64,000 nucleotides of DNA, taken from assembly GCA_001786575.1 (NCBI GenBank), contig MFRW01000002.1, forward strand, positions 16,034-80,033, read 5' to 3'. Shown here piece after piece: positions 7,065-14,598 of the stretch (position 1 is its first letter; the number at the start of each line of letters is the position of its first letter). A program made the position numbers and the translations under genes. A model generated the notes under the pieces. The model did no database searches, was not told the DNA's origin, and worked only from the letters and a program-made list of their open reading frames with translations. The stretch is from Candidatus Moranbacteria bacterium RIFCSPHIGHO2_01_FULL_55_24 (lineage in GTDB: Bacteria > Patescibacteria > Paceibacteria > Moranbacterales > UBA1568).

Positions 7065-8141
7065 ATGGCAAAGGATTATTATGCCGTTTTAGGGGTTTCC
7101 AAGGGTGCGAGCCAGGACGAAATCAAGAAGGCGTTCCGCAAATTGGCGCATCAGTACCACCCGGACAAAGGGAACGGCAACGAGGAAAAATTCAAAGAGA
7201 TAAACGAGGCGTACCAGGTGCTCTCGAACCCGGAGAAACGGCACCAGTATGACCAGTTCGGTCAGAGCTGGAACGGCCAGGGCCAGGGTCCGGGCGGTTT
7301 CGACGGGAGCGGATTCTCCGGCCAAGGCTTCGATTTCGGAGGGGCCGGCTTCGAAGATATCTTTGCCGATATTTTCGGAGGCGGGGGAAGAACCAGGCGG
7401 GGAGGACGTGCGCGCGGTTCGGATATCCAGGTAGACGTGGAGATACATTTCACCGAAATGGTAACGGGGGTGAAAAAGCAGGTGCGTCTTCGCAAGCAGG
7501 CGAGCTGTGAGATCTGTCATGGTACCGGCGGCGAGTCGGGGAGCAAGGAGGAGACTTGTCCGACCTGCCAGGGGGCCGGAGAGATCCGCCGCACCGCCCA
7601 GACCATCCTCGGAGCATTCTCGCAGGTATCCGAATGCGAGCGCTGCCATGGCCGCGGGAAAGTGTATGCGAAGAGCTGCCACGCCTGCCATGGAGCGGGC
7701 CGAGTGCAGAAGGAAGAAACGATCGAAGTAGCGATCCCTGCCGGCATCCAGGATGGGCAAGCGCTCTCGCTTGCCGGCCGCGGCGCCGCAGGTGAATTTG
7801 GAGCTCCTGCCGGAGACCTTTTCGTGGTGGTGCATGTGCGTCCGGATGTCCGTTTCCGCCGGCGCGGTGACGACGTGGTCACAGAAGCCGCGCTCCCGTA
7901 TACGGATCTGGCACTCGGTGCGAGCATCCCCGTCGAGACGGTCGACGGATCGGTGAATATGAAAGTCCCGGCCGGCACCCAGCCTGGCGAGGTGTTCCGT
8001 ATCCGCGGCAAGGGCGTGCCGCATCTCGGACGCTCGGGACGCGGGGATCACTTGGTCACGATCACGGTCCGCGTACCGAAGAAAGTCTCCAAGGAGATGA
8101 AGAAGACCCTCGAGCATCTGCGGACGCAGGAAGAATCCTGA
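7065..8141 (+). CDS. dnaJ: Chaperone protein DnaJ
   Basis: DnaJ (Hsp40) delivers unfolded proteins to DnaK and stimulates its ATPase. The 358-residue protein has all canonical parts in order: a J domain (residues 1-65) with HPD at 32-34, a Gly/Phe-rich linker (about 70-115), a zinc-finger domain with four CxxCxGxG repeats (CEICHGTG, CPTCQGAG, CERCHGRG, CHACHGAG) and the C-terminal substrate-binding domains. It is a stand-alone heat-shock unit here: its own CIRCE-controlled promoter, a hairpin terminator directly after the stop, and no dnaK or grpE beside it. The ATG has no Shine-Dalgarno. Confidence 0.98.
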   Translation: MAKDYYAVLGVSKGASQDEIKKAFRKLAHQYHPDKGNGNEEKFKEINEAYQVLSNPEKRHQYDQFGQSWNGQGQGPGGFDGSGFSGQGFDFGGAGFEDIFADIFGGGGRTRRGGRARGSDIQVDVEIHFTEMVTGVKKQVRLRKQASCEICHGTGGESGSKEETCPTCQGAGEIRRTAQTILGAFSQVSECERCHGRGKVYAKSCHACHGAGRVQKEETIEVAIPAGIQDGQALSLAGRGAAGEFGAPAGDLFVVVHVRPDVRFRRRGDDVVTEAALPYTDLALGASIPVETVDGSVNMKVPAGTQPGEVFRIRGKGVPHLGRSGRGDHLVTITVRVPKKVSKEMKKTLEHLRTQEES

Positions 8142-8147
8142 TCGATA

Positions 8148-8176
8148 CCGGAGCTTTGCATGGCTCCGGGCTTTTC
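8148..8176 (+). terminator. Intrinsic terminator after dnaJ
   Basis: A perfect 7-bp stem (CCGGAGC at 8148-8154, GCTCCGG at 8163-8169) with an 8-base loop, followed by a short T-rich run (GCTTTTCC). Confidence 0.65.
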
Positions 8177-8178
8177 CG

Positions 8179-8184
8179 TACAAT
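8179..8184 (+). promoter_or_regulatory. Possible -10 element of recJ
   Basis: TACAAT lies 42 bases before the recJ start. The hexamer 17 bases upstream (TTGCAT, inside the dnaJ terminator loop) is only a weak -35. Confidence 0.4.
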
Positions 8185-8225
8185 AGAATGACATTCTTGA
8201 TTCCCTCTTCCGGAGGGGCACCGCC

Positions 8226-9929
8226 ATGGCGCTTTGGAAATACAAACAGAAACATCCGCCGCTCGCTTCACAGGAAGGAACGCTCCACCCTGTGACGGAA
8301 GTGCTTTTGGAATTGCGCGGCCACATGGATGACGAGGCGCGCGAACGGTTCCTCCGGCCGGACTACGATCGCGACGTGCACGACCCGTATCTCTTTTCCC
8401 AGATGGAGGAAGTGGTCGCTCGCTTGGCGGAAGCCAAGACACAAGGCGAGAAGGTAGGCATCTTCGGCGACTTCGATGCGGACGGCGTGACGTCGTCGGT
8501 AATTATGCGGGAAGCGCTCATAGCCTGCGGTATCGAAACGGCCGTCTATATCCCGGAAAAAGTGACGGAAGGCCATGGCTTGAACTCGAAGGCTCTGGAT
8601 CACTTCGCGCGGGAGGGTGCGACGCTCGTGATGACGCTCGACTGCGGCATGATGAACCACGCGGAAATCGAAGAAGCGAACGGGCGCGGCATGCAGGTGA
8701 TCGTCGTCGATCATCATCATGTACCGGAGGTGCTTCCGGAAGCCTTCGCCATTATCAATCCGAAACTTCCCGATGAAACCTATCCGTTCCGCGACCTCTG
8801 CGGTGCCGGAACGAGCTTCAAGGTGGCCCAGGCGCTCTACCGCCGCCTGCTTCCGGAACAGGAAGAGCAGCTCAAATGGATCCTGGATGTGGTAGCGACC
8901 GGGACGGTAGCGGACGTGATGCCTCTTCATGGCGAGAACCGGGCGCTCGTGAAGTACGGACTCATGGTCTTGGGCAAAACCAGACGCCCCGGTTTCCAGG
9001 CGATGATCGAGGCGGGCCGTCTCCTGATCGGAGAAGAGAAGATGCCGGTGGCGCGGGATATCGGCTTCCAGATCGCTCCCCGTTTGAACGCCGCTTCGCG
9101 TATGGCCCATGCCATGCTCGCCCATGAGCTCTTGATGGAAAAAGACTTGGAAAGAGCACGGAAATTGGCAGGGGACCTGGAGATGCATAACGAGGCCCGG
9201 CGCAAGATAAGCACCTCTACTGCTGATGAAGTCCGCAAGCTCGTAGAAGAGCGCTATATGGACAAGAAATTCATCTTTGCCGCCGATGAGAAGTATCCGT
9301 ACGGCATCGTGGGTCTGATCGCCGGCCGTATCGCTAACGAATATCGGAAGCCTACCTGCATCCTCACGAAACAGGGCGAGGAAAGCCGAGGCTCCTTCCG
9401 GAGCGTACCGGAATTCAACGTCATCGAGGCGCTGGAGAAGTGCAGCGACATGCTGGTGAAGTACGGCGGACATGCCCAAGCGGCAGGAATGACTATCCGG
9501 AATGAGAACACCGAAGCCTTCTATGAGCGCTTCAATGCTTTGGCGGAAGAAGCTTTGCGGGATGTGGTGACAGAGCCGACGCTCGAGATCGATACGGTGC
9601 TCTTGCCCGAGCACATCACGCCCCAGTTCTTCCGCGATCTTTCGCTCTTCGCGCCTTTCGGCGAGGGGAATCCGGAGCCGACATTCGCACTCCACGATGT
9701 GCGGATCGAAGACATCCGCTTCGTAGGGAATGGCGAGAAGCATGTGAAGCTCCGCGTCTCGACCGATGCGAGCAGCAAGATCTTCGACGTCATCGCGTTC
9801 TCGCTCGGCGAAGCCTGCCGGGAAATGCAGCCTGGCGACCGGGCAGATATCGTGTTTCAGATAAGCGAGAACAAGTGGAATGGCTCGACATCGCTTCAGT
9901 TGAAAGCGCTCGATATCCGCAAGAAATAG
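8226..9929 (+). CDS. recJ: Single-stranded-DNA-specific exonuclease RecJ
   Basis: RecJ is a 5'-3' single-strand DNA exonuclease used in recombination and repair. The 567-residue product has the DHH phosphoesterase domain with FGDFDADGVTSS (metal-binding Asp residues near 82-86), the DCGM motif and the signature VDHHHV near residue 162. The DHHA1 domain follows (GGHAQAAGMTI near residue 417), then the C-terminal OB-fold that is typical of RecJ rather than oligoribonucleases. A clear Shine-Dalgarno (GGAGGGG at 8212-8218) supports the ATG at 8226. It lies between a terminator and rnhA and appears to be its own unit. Confidence 0.96.
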   Translation: MALWKYKQKHPPLASQEGTLHPVTEVLLELRGHMDDEARERFLRPDYDRDVHDPYLFSQMEEVVARLAEAKTQGEKVGIFGDFDADGVTSSVIMREALIACGIETAVYIPEKVTEGHGLNSKALDHFAREGATLVMTLDCGMMNHAEIEEANGRGMQVIVVDHHHVPEVLPEAFAIINPKLPDETYPFRDLCGAGTSFKVAQALYRRLLPEQEEQLKWILDVVATGTVADVMPLHGENRALVKYGLMVLGKTRRPGFQAMIEAGRLLIGEEKMPVARDIGFQIAPRLNAASRMAHAMLAHELLMEKDLERARKLAGDLEMHNEARRKISTSTADEVRKLVEERYMDKKFIFAADEKYPYGIVGLIAGRIANEYRKPTCILTKQGEESRGSFRSVPEFNVIEALEKCSDMLVKYGGHAQAAGMTIRNENTEAFYERFNALAEEALRDVVTEPTLEIDTVLLPEHITPQFFRDLSLFAPFGEGNPEPTFALHDVRIEDIRFVGNGEKHVKLRVSTDASSKIFDVIAFSLGEACREMQPGDRADIVFQISENKWNGSTSLQLKALDIRKK

Positions 9930-9988
9930 GGGTAGGGCCTCATGGGAAAAAGGGCCCGGATATGCTATCGTAGAGAGGTCTTACTGTT

Positions 9989-10426
9989 ATGATTCCTATG
10001 CAAGAAATAGTCATGTACAGCGACGGCGGTTCGCGGGGCAACCCTGGGCCGGCGGCGCTCGGAGTATATATCGAGACCCTCGGCAAGCAGTACGGGGAAT
10101 ACCTCGGGACCAAGACCAACAACGAAGCCGAATACATGGCGATCATCTCCGGATTGAAGAAGATCAAAGCATTGATCGGGAAAGAACAGGCGAAGATGAC
10201 AGCAGTAGAGTGCCGCATGGACAGCGAACTGGCTGTCCGGCAGCTGACCCACCGCTACAAAGTGGAGAAGGAGCATATCCAGAAGCTCTGCTTCCAGGTG
10301 TGGAATCTGGCGCTCGATTTCGGACAGGTCTCTTTCGTCCATGTGCGGCGCGAACAGAATGTCGTAGCGGACCGGATGGCGAACGAAGCTATGGATCGGG
10401 GAATGCAACAAACCACTCTTCTCTAA
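9989..10426 (+). CDS. rnhA: Ribonuclease HI family protein
   Basis: RNase HI degrades the RNA strand of RNA-DNA hybrids. The 145-residue protein is one RNase H domain with the four catalytic carboxylates in place: Asp12 in YSDGGSRGNPGPA, Glu48 in TNNEAEY, Asp78 in RMDSELAV and Asp128 in VVADRMAN. The basic handle of E. coli RNase HI is short here, as in many RNase H domains of Firmicutes and CPR type. A second in-frame ATG at 9998 would give a start (MQEIVMYSDGG) closer to the usual N-terminus, and both lack a Shine-Dalgarno. The following gene starts 7 bases after its stop. Confidence 0.92.
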   Translation: MIPMQEIVMYSDGGSRGNPGPAALGVYIETLGKQYGEYLGTKTNNEAEYMAIISGLKKIKALIGKEQAKMTAVECRMDSELAVRQLTHRYKVEKEHIQKLCFQVWNLALDFGQVSFVHVRREQNVVADRMANEAMDRGMQQTTLL

Positions 10427-10433
10427 AACACGT

Positions 10434-11432
10434 ATGCGGAATACCAAGAAAATTCTTATTTGGAGCGCAATCATCGTTATCGCGGCCGGAACGCTCTACT
10501 ACTTCTTCCGTCCCCAAGAGGAAGTGCTGGAGACCGAAACAGTTATCCGAGGAAGTCTCGCGGAGACGGTTTCGGTGACGGGCGAATTGGTCCCGCTACG
10601 CTATGCGGACCTGTCTTTCGCGACCGTCGGGCGCGTGAGAAGCGTATTGGCAGAAGAGGGCGCCCAGGTGAAAGCGGGCCAGCTCTTGGCGACGCTCGAT
10701 ACGGCGGTTCTGGACTCGCAGCTCAAAGAGTCGCGTATCAAGCTGACCATTGCCGAAGAGAACGAGAAGCTGGCGCGCCGGGGCTGGGATGCTTTGAGTC
10801 CCGAGGAACGCAAGGCGAAGAAGCTCGCGACTGAACAGGCACGCGAGAACGTGCAGACTGCTCTCGCCCAGAAGGTGAACAGCCGGATACATGTGCCGTT
10901 CGCAGGATTCCTCTCCCAGATGGATATCCGTGTCGGAGAAACCGTGACGGCCGGTACTGTGATTGCGCGTGTCGCCGAGAGCGACCAGTTCATCATCGAA
11001 TCCCGGGTGCCGGAATCCGACATCGCGAAAATCAAAGAAGGTATGACAGCGGTCGTCACTTTCGATGCCTTGCGCCAGGACGAGGAATTCGCGGCCAAGG
11101 TTTCGGAGATCAGCCAGTCTTCCAATGTGGTGGACAATGTCGTGTCGTACACGGTGAAATTCCAGCTCGAGAGCGTCGATCCGCGTATCAAGGACGGTAT
11201 GACGGCGAACCTGGATATCGAGACGGAGAAGCGCGAGAATGTGCTCATCCTGCCGTACCGAGCGCTTATCAAGGAAGGCGACCAGATGTTCGCGGAGGTA
11301 GTCGGGGCTGACGGGGGGACGGAGAAGCGGGAGGTCGTGATCGGGCTCGAAGGGGATGAAGGCTTGGTAGAGATCAAATCCGGGCTTTCCGAGGGCGAAA
11401 AAGCGACCATCGGGGCCAGACAGACGAGATAG
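10434..11432 (+). CDS. Periplasmic adaptor / membrane-fusion protein (HlyD/AcrA type)
   Basis: This 332-residue protein has an N-terminal membrane anchor (about residues 6-22). The adaptor order follows: a first lipoyl half (EGAQVKAGQLLATLDTAVLDSQL), a short helical hairpin (about 100-140), the second lipoyl half (VPFAGFLSQMDIRVGETVTAGT), a beta-barrel domain and a membrane-proximal domain ending near residue 330. Such proteins bridge an ABC or RND transporter to the outer part of the envelope. No transporter gene is next to it: upstream is rnhA and downstream the RNase P RNA. It may pair with a distant MacB-type ABC transporter, or work alone. The helical hairpin is short, as expected in cells without a typical outer membrane. 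Confidence 0.85.
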   Translation: MRNTKKILIWSAIIVIAAGTLYYFFRPQEEVLETETVIRGSLAETVSVTGELVPLRYADLSFATVGRVRSVLAEEGAQVKAGQLLATLDTAVLDSQLKESRIKLTIAEENEKLARRGWDALSPEERKAKKLATEQARENVQTALAQKVNSRIHVPFAGFLSQMDIRVGETVTAGTVIARVAESDQFIIESRVPESDIAKIKEGMTAVVTFDALRQDEEFAAKVSEISQSSNVVDNVVSYTVKFQLESVDPRIKDGMTANLDIETEKRENVLILPYRALIKEGDQMFAEVVGADGGTEKREVVIGLEGDEGLVEIKSGLSEGEKATIGARQTR

Positions 11433-11452
11433 CGGGGATGGGCGATGTCTCA

Positions 11453-11481
11453 TTGACACCTCCCCATTTTTATGCTAAAAT
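11453..11481 (+). promoter_or_regulatory. Promoter of the RNase P RNA gene
   Basis: TTGACA (11453-11458), 17 bases, TAAAAT (11476-11481) with TGC directly before it (extended -10). Predicted transcription start near 11488, just before the P1 stem. Confidence 0.88.
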
Positions 11482-11492
11482 TTTCCGTTGTC

Positions 11493-11874
11493 GTACTTTT
11501 CCAAAACAGATCGGATTGTCGCGCTCTGGCGAAAGCCAGAGTGAGGAAAGTCCGGACACTCGCCTCCTTTCGGAGGCAGCAGGGTAGCGGGTAATCCCCG
11601 TCTAAGGTGACTTACGAGGTGCGAACAGAGACGCCTTCTCCCGAAAGGGAGGGGCACCCGGTTTCGATCGGGTGAGCTCCTAGAGCGATCTAGGAGGTGA
11701 AACGGCTAAATCCTTACCCGAGTGCAAGGCCGTGCCTGTCTCTTCTTGGAGCTCAAGAAGGGACGGGAGTTGCCGCAAAGACCCGCACTTGGCAACAAGC
11801 GGGCAAGAGAGATGACGATCTCCGCCGATAAGGCGGAACAGAATCCGGCTTATAGATCTGTTTTGGAAAAGTAC
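11493..11874 (+). ncRNA. rnpB: RNase P RNA (M1 RNA), bacterial type A
   Basis: RNase P RNA is the catalytic subunit that removes 5' leaders from tRNA precursors. The conserved core is plain: GAGGAAAGTCCGGAC at 11543-11557 near the 5' end and ACAGAATCCGGCTTA at 11838-11852 near the 3' end, which form the P4 core, plus the conserved internal GCAAGGCCGTGCC-like and GTTGCCGCAAAGACCC segments. The ends form an unusually long P1 helix: 11493-11512 pairs without a mismatch with 11855-11874 (20 bp). A consensus promoter lies just upstream. No T-run follows the P1 helix, and the next gene starts 8 bases further on, so the RNA is probably cut from a longer transcript. Confidence 0.97.
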
Positions 11875-11882
11875 TGCAAAAT

Positions 11883-13307
11883 ATGAAACGATCCGAAGTC
11901 TTTTTCAGCACCATCCAGGTGCCGATCGATCTCATCATGATTCTTCTGGCCGCTGCGACGGCTTATTTTCTGCGCGGCCTTCCGATTTTCGAGGGCTATG
12001 TCTCGCGCGTCTTCAACCTAGGCTTCGAGGAGTACATCCGTTCGGTCGCATACCTCTTACCGTTTTTCATCATCGTTTTCGCCGTCGAAGGCCTCTACAC
12101 CATGCGGGTGACGCGCCGCTTCTGGGCGGAATTCTACAGCGTGGGCAAGGCGACCGGACTTTCCCTCGTCATCCTCATCATCGCTATCTTCCTGAACCGC
12201 GAGTGGTTCTCTTCGCGCTTCGTGATCCTCTTCGGCTGGGGCTTCAGCGTCCTGTATATCGCTCTGGCCCGGTTGGCGATCCAGCAGATCCAGAAGTGGC
12301 TCCTGAAGCACAAAGGCATCGGCACCCATCGCGTGCTCCTCATCGGTTCGAGCGAAAAGATGTACACCATCAAGAAGGAACTCAAGCGCGACCGGGGCCT
12401 GGGCTACAAGGTGGTGGACCAGATCGATGACGCGAGCATCACGCATATCAAGGAGATCCGCGAAGCCAAAGGCATAGACGAGATCATCATCGGCGATGCC
12501 AGCCTGACCGATGACGAGCTGGAAAAGCTTCTCGACTACTGCCAGATCAACAACATCACTTACAAATACATTCCGACGACGCTCCAGACGTCCCGCTTCA
12601 CGATGCGGATCTTCCGCGGCGAGCCCATCATCGAATACCAGCACACGCCGCTCGATGGCTGGGGACGGGTATTGAAGCGCGCGTTCGATATCGTCGCCGG
12701 CTTCGGGCTGACGCTCCTCTTCTCGCCCTTGATGCTCCTGATCGCTCTTCTCATCAAGCTCGAGGACCCGGACGGCCCGATCATCTACAAGAACGAGCGC
12801 ATCGGCGAGAACGGCAAGAAGTTTTTCGTCTACAAATTCCGCTATATGCAGTGGCGCTACTGCATCACCAAGGAGAATCCGCAGCTGAAGGAAGCGATCG
12901 CCTTCGAGAAGAAGCTGATCGAAGAGCGCAACGTGCGCAAGGGCGGCATCCTCTACAAGATCAAGGACGACCCGCGCCGCATGCGTATCGGAGCTTTTAT
13001 CGAGCGCTCCTCTCTGGATGAGCTGCCGCAATTCTTTAATGTCTTGCGCGGCGATATGAGTCTGGTCGGTCCGCGTCCGCACCAGGAACGCGAAGTGGAC
13101 CGCTATGCGGAGTATCACCGGCGTCTGCTCACCATCAAGCCGGGAGTTACCGGCATGGCCCAGGTATCCGGCCGCTCGGACCTCGCCTTCGAGGATGAGT
13201 ACCGCCTGGATGTCTTCTATATCGAGAATTGGTCGCTCTGGCTGGATATCCAGATCTGTCTCAAGACCGCAGGCGCGCTCCTGCGCCGCCGCCGCAACGC
13301 GAAGTAA
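11883..13307 (+). CDS. Undecaprenyl-phosphate sugar phosphotransferase (WbaP/WcaJ-type)
   Basis: This enzyme type transfers a hexose-1-phosphate from a nucleotide sugar to undecaprenyl phosphate, the first step of glycan assembly. The 474-residue protein has four to five N-terminal membrane segments, a Rossmann-like middle domain (VLLIGSSEKMYTIKKEL) and the C-terminal bacterial sugar-transferase domain from about residue 262. That domain contains KRAFDIVAGFG, GPIIYKNERIG, FRYMQ, RSSLDELPQFFNV, MSLVGPRP and PGVTGMAQVSGR. The start lies 8 bases after the RNase P RNA and has no Shine-Dalgarno, so it is probably expressed by read-through from the rnpB promoter. It is followed by a strong terminator. 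It is the likely initiator for the glycan locus that begins at 14.6 kb. Confidence 0.95.
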   Translation: MKRSEVFFSTIQVPIDLIMILLAAATAYFLRGLPIFEGYVSRVFNLGFEEYIRSVAYLLPFFIIVFAVEGLYTMRVTRRFWAEFYSVGKATGLSLVILIIAIFLNREWFSSRFVILFGWGFSVLYIALARLAIQQIQKWLLKHKGIGTHRVLLIGSSEKMYTIKKELKRDRGLGYKVVDQIDDASITHIKEIREAKGIDEIIIGDASLTDDELEKLLDYCQINNITYKYIPTTLQTSRFTMRIFRGEPIIEYQHTPLDGWGRVLKRAFDIVAGFGLTLLFSPLMLLIALLIKLEDPDGPIIYKNERIGENGKKFFVYKFRYMQWRYCITKENPQLKEAIAFEKKLIEERNVRKGGILYKIKDDPRRMRIGAFIERSSLDELPQFFNVLRGDMSLVGPRPHQEREVDRYAEYHRRLLTIKPGVTGMAQVSGRSDLAFEDEYRLDVFYIENWSLWLDIQICLKTAGALLRRRRNAK

Positions 13308-13310
13308 GGA

Positions 13311-13335
13311 ATCTCCCGGAAGCGGGAGATTTTTT
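13311..13335 (+). terminator. Intrinsic terminator after the sugar phosphotransferase
   Basis: Perfect 8-bp stem ATCTCCCG/CGGGAGAT with a GAAG loop, followed by TTTTT. Confidence 0.93.
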
Positions 13336-13336
13336 A

Positions 13337-13345
13337 TGGTATACT
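13337..13345 (+). promoter_or_regulatory. Extended -10 promoter of the holin-like gene
   Basis: TGG-TATACT starts right after the terminator T-run and 18 bases before the next start codon, giving a very short leader. No -35 is recognisable because the position is occupied by the terminator stem. Confidence 0.6.
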
Positions 13346-13362
13346 GAAAGCACTTAACACTT

Positions 13363-13719
13363 ATGCCTATGCTGCTTCTCAAGTGGGTTATCAGCGCGTT
13401 AGCGTTCCTGGCTCTGCCGTATATCGTGCCGGGAATCTCGGTCGCTTCGTTCGTGACGGCGCTCGTTCTGGCGCTCCTCTGGGGGCTGATCGGCATCACC
13501 GTGAAGCCGATTCTCATCATCCTCACGCTGCCGATAAACATCCTGACGCTCGGCATCTTCACCTTCATCATAAACGGCTTCCTGCTCTGGCTTCTGGGAG
13601 GCATCGTGAAGGGATTCGAGGTTCAGGGATTCTGGATCGCGGTCCTGGGAGCGCTGGTGCTCTCGGCCGTGAGCATTCTAGCCAATTGGGCTTTGGAGAA
13701 GGCCGGACGGCCGCTCTAA
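13363..13719 (+). CDS. 4-TMS phage-holin-superfamily-IV membrane protein
   Basis: The 118-residue protein has four hydrophobic segments (about residues 4-22, 28-46, 50-82 in two turns, 88-108). It shows the typical pattern of the 'mycobacterial 4 TMS phage holin' family (PF04020): LPYIVPGISV, a central KPILIILTLPINILTLGIFTFIINGFLL and a C-terminal small-residue helix. These proteins are chromosomal, widespread and of unknown function; the name does not imply a prophage, and nothing phage-like surrounds it. It is a one-gene unit between two strong terminators. An ATG two codons downstream is an alternative start. Confidence 0.85.
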   Translation: MPMLLLKWVISALAFLALPYIVPGISVASFVTALVLALLWGLIGITVKPILIILTLPINILTLGIFTFIINGFLLWLLGGIVKGFEVQGFWIAVLGALVLSAVSILANWALEKAGRPL

Positions 13720-13745
13720 GTCTATCAGCCGGAAAAAAATCTTTG

Positions 13746-13771
13746 AAAACCGCTATAATAAGCGGTTTTTT
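13746..13771 (+). terminator. Intrinsic terminator after the holin-like gene
   Basis: AAAACCGCT (13746-13754) pairs with AGCGGTTTT (13761-13769) around a 6-base loop, with further T residues. The A/T-flanked stem can work in both directions. Confidence 0.92.
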
Positions 13772-13783
13772 CATCCATTGTTA

Positions 13784-13812
13784 TTGACAAAATGACCTGA
13801 AAGGCGTATAAT
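13784..13812 (+). promoter_or_regulatory. Perfect consensus promoter of the DUF218 gene
   Basis: TTGACA (13784-13789), 17 bases, TATAAT (13807-13812). Both boxes match the consensus completely. Confidence 0.92.
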
Positions 13813-13857
13813 GGTCTTTAGTTCGTTTCTCAATCGGAAGTGGAAAGGGAAGTAGCA

Positions 13858-14451
13858 ATGCAGCCTATCAAGATGTTCCAGCTGAATCGTCCGGAACCGA
13901 AGAGAATCCTCGCGGTGCTCGGACACCAGTTGGAGAAGCACGACGAGATGTCCAGTATCATGCACCAGCGCCTGCTTCGGGCTTTGGATGTCTATAGATA
14001 TCATGAGGGATATCTGCCATTCGACCATGTGATTCTCTCCGGCGGCATCACGGAGCTGGGGCAGCAGCTTTCCGAGGCGCAGGTGATGTTCAATTTTCTT
14101 GCGCCGAAAATATCGCTCGACAAGATCATCTGCGACCATGACTCGCTCGATACGCGCGAGAATGTGGCAGCGATGGTGCGGATCGTGAAGGAACTCTACC
14201 CGGACCAGCCGGTGGAACTGGCGATCGTGACGCATGTCTGGCATGTGTCACGGGTGTCGAGGCTTCTTTTGGCCAAGCTGAAAGGACGGCGGGATATCCA
14301 TTATTTCTTCCAGCCGGTATTCAGGTCGCTGCCGTTCTGGGAGCGCCAGAAGGAACGCCTGCGGGCATTCCTGACTTGGCTGGATCCGGATTTCCGGATA
14401 CTACCCAAACCTATCGCCCCGGACAAGAGCTATCAGCTCATGGAGCTGTGA
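13858..14451 (+). CDS. YdcF/SanA-like DUF218 family protein
   Basis: DUF218 proteins (SanA, ElyC, YdcF) share a Rossmann-like fold and are linked to envelope integrity; the biochemical activity is not established. This 197-residue protein shows the family motifs VILSGGIT, an acidic-site version of the ES.DTREN motif (DHDSLDTRENVAAMV) and the downstream THVWHVSR motif. I place the start at ATG 13858, which has a purine-rich SD (GGAAAGGGAAG); the frame could extend six codons to a GTG at 13840. Unlike most family members there is no clear N-terminal membrane anchor, so it is probably cytoplasmic. It has its own consensus promoter and terminator. Confidence 0.82.
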   Translation: MQPIKMFQLNRPEPKRILAVLGHQLEKHDEMSSIMHQRLLRALDVYRYHEGYLPFDHVILSGGITELGQQLSEAQVMFNFLAPKISLDKIICDHDSLDTRENVAAMVRIVKELYPDQPVELAIVTHVWHVSRVSRLLLAKLKGRRDIHYFFQPVFRSLPFWERQKERLRAFLTWLDPDFRILPKPIAPDKSYQLMEL

Positions 14452-14489
14452 AAGCTTCTGATTGCTTCCCGGAAGGGGATTGTGCCTCG

Positions 14490-14524
14490 AAGAGGTTCTG
14501 TGAAATTCACAGGACCTCTTTTTC
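14490..14524 (+). terminator. Intrinsic terminator after the DUF218 gene
   Basis: AAGAGGT-CTGTG pairs with CACAG-ACCTCTT with one internal mismatch and a 5-base loop, followed by TTTTTC. Confidence 0.9.
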
Positions 14525-14541
14525 TTTGGAAAAATCGTCTG

Positions 14542-14550
14542 TGATACAAT
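14542..14550 (+). promoter_or_regulatory. Extended -10 promoter of the glycan block
   Basis: TGA-TACAAT, about 49 bases before the flippase start. No convincing -35. It probably drives 14599-18511. Confidence 0.55.
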
Positions 14551-14598
14551 AAATAGGCTTATCCGAAGAAAATCTTGAAGCGGCGGAATACCAAAAAA

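Noticed and set aside
7065..8141. TGA recoding (genetic code 25) in this organism
   Set aside because: dnaJ and other genes end at TGA directly at expected family lengths, with terminators or overlapping starts following.
8268..9743. A 491-codon open frame on the minus strand opposite recJ
   Set aside because: It mirrors the high-GC recJ reading frame, has no start signal and no recognisable domain. recJ explains the region fully.
9930..9988. GC-rich hairpin between recJ and rnhA as a terminator
   Set aside because: GGGCC and GGCCC arms exist but the stem is short and no T-run follows; not strong enough to annotate.
12057..13604. A 515-codon open frame on the minus strand opposite the sugar phosphotransferase
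   Set aside because: It is antisense to a clear gene, crosses a strong terminator, and its residues are shadow-like.
13363..13719. Holin-like protein as evidence of a prophage
   Set aside because: The family is chromosomal and widespread, and no endolysin, capsid, integrase or att site was seen near it.
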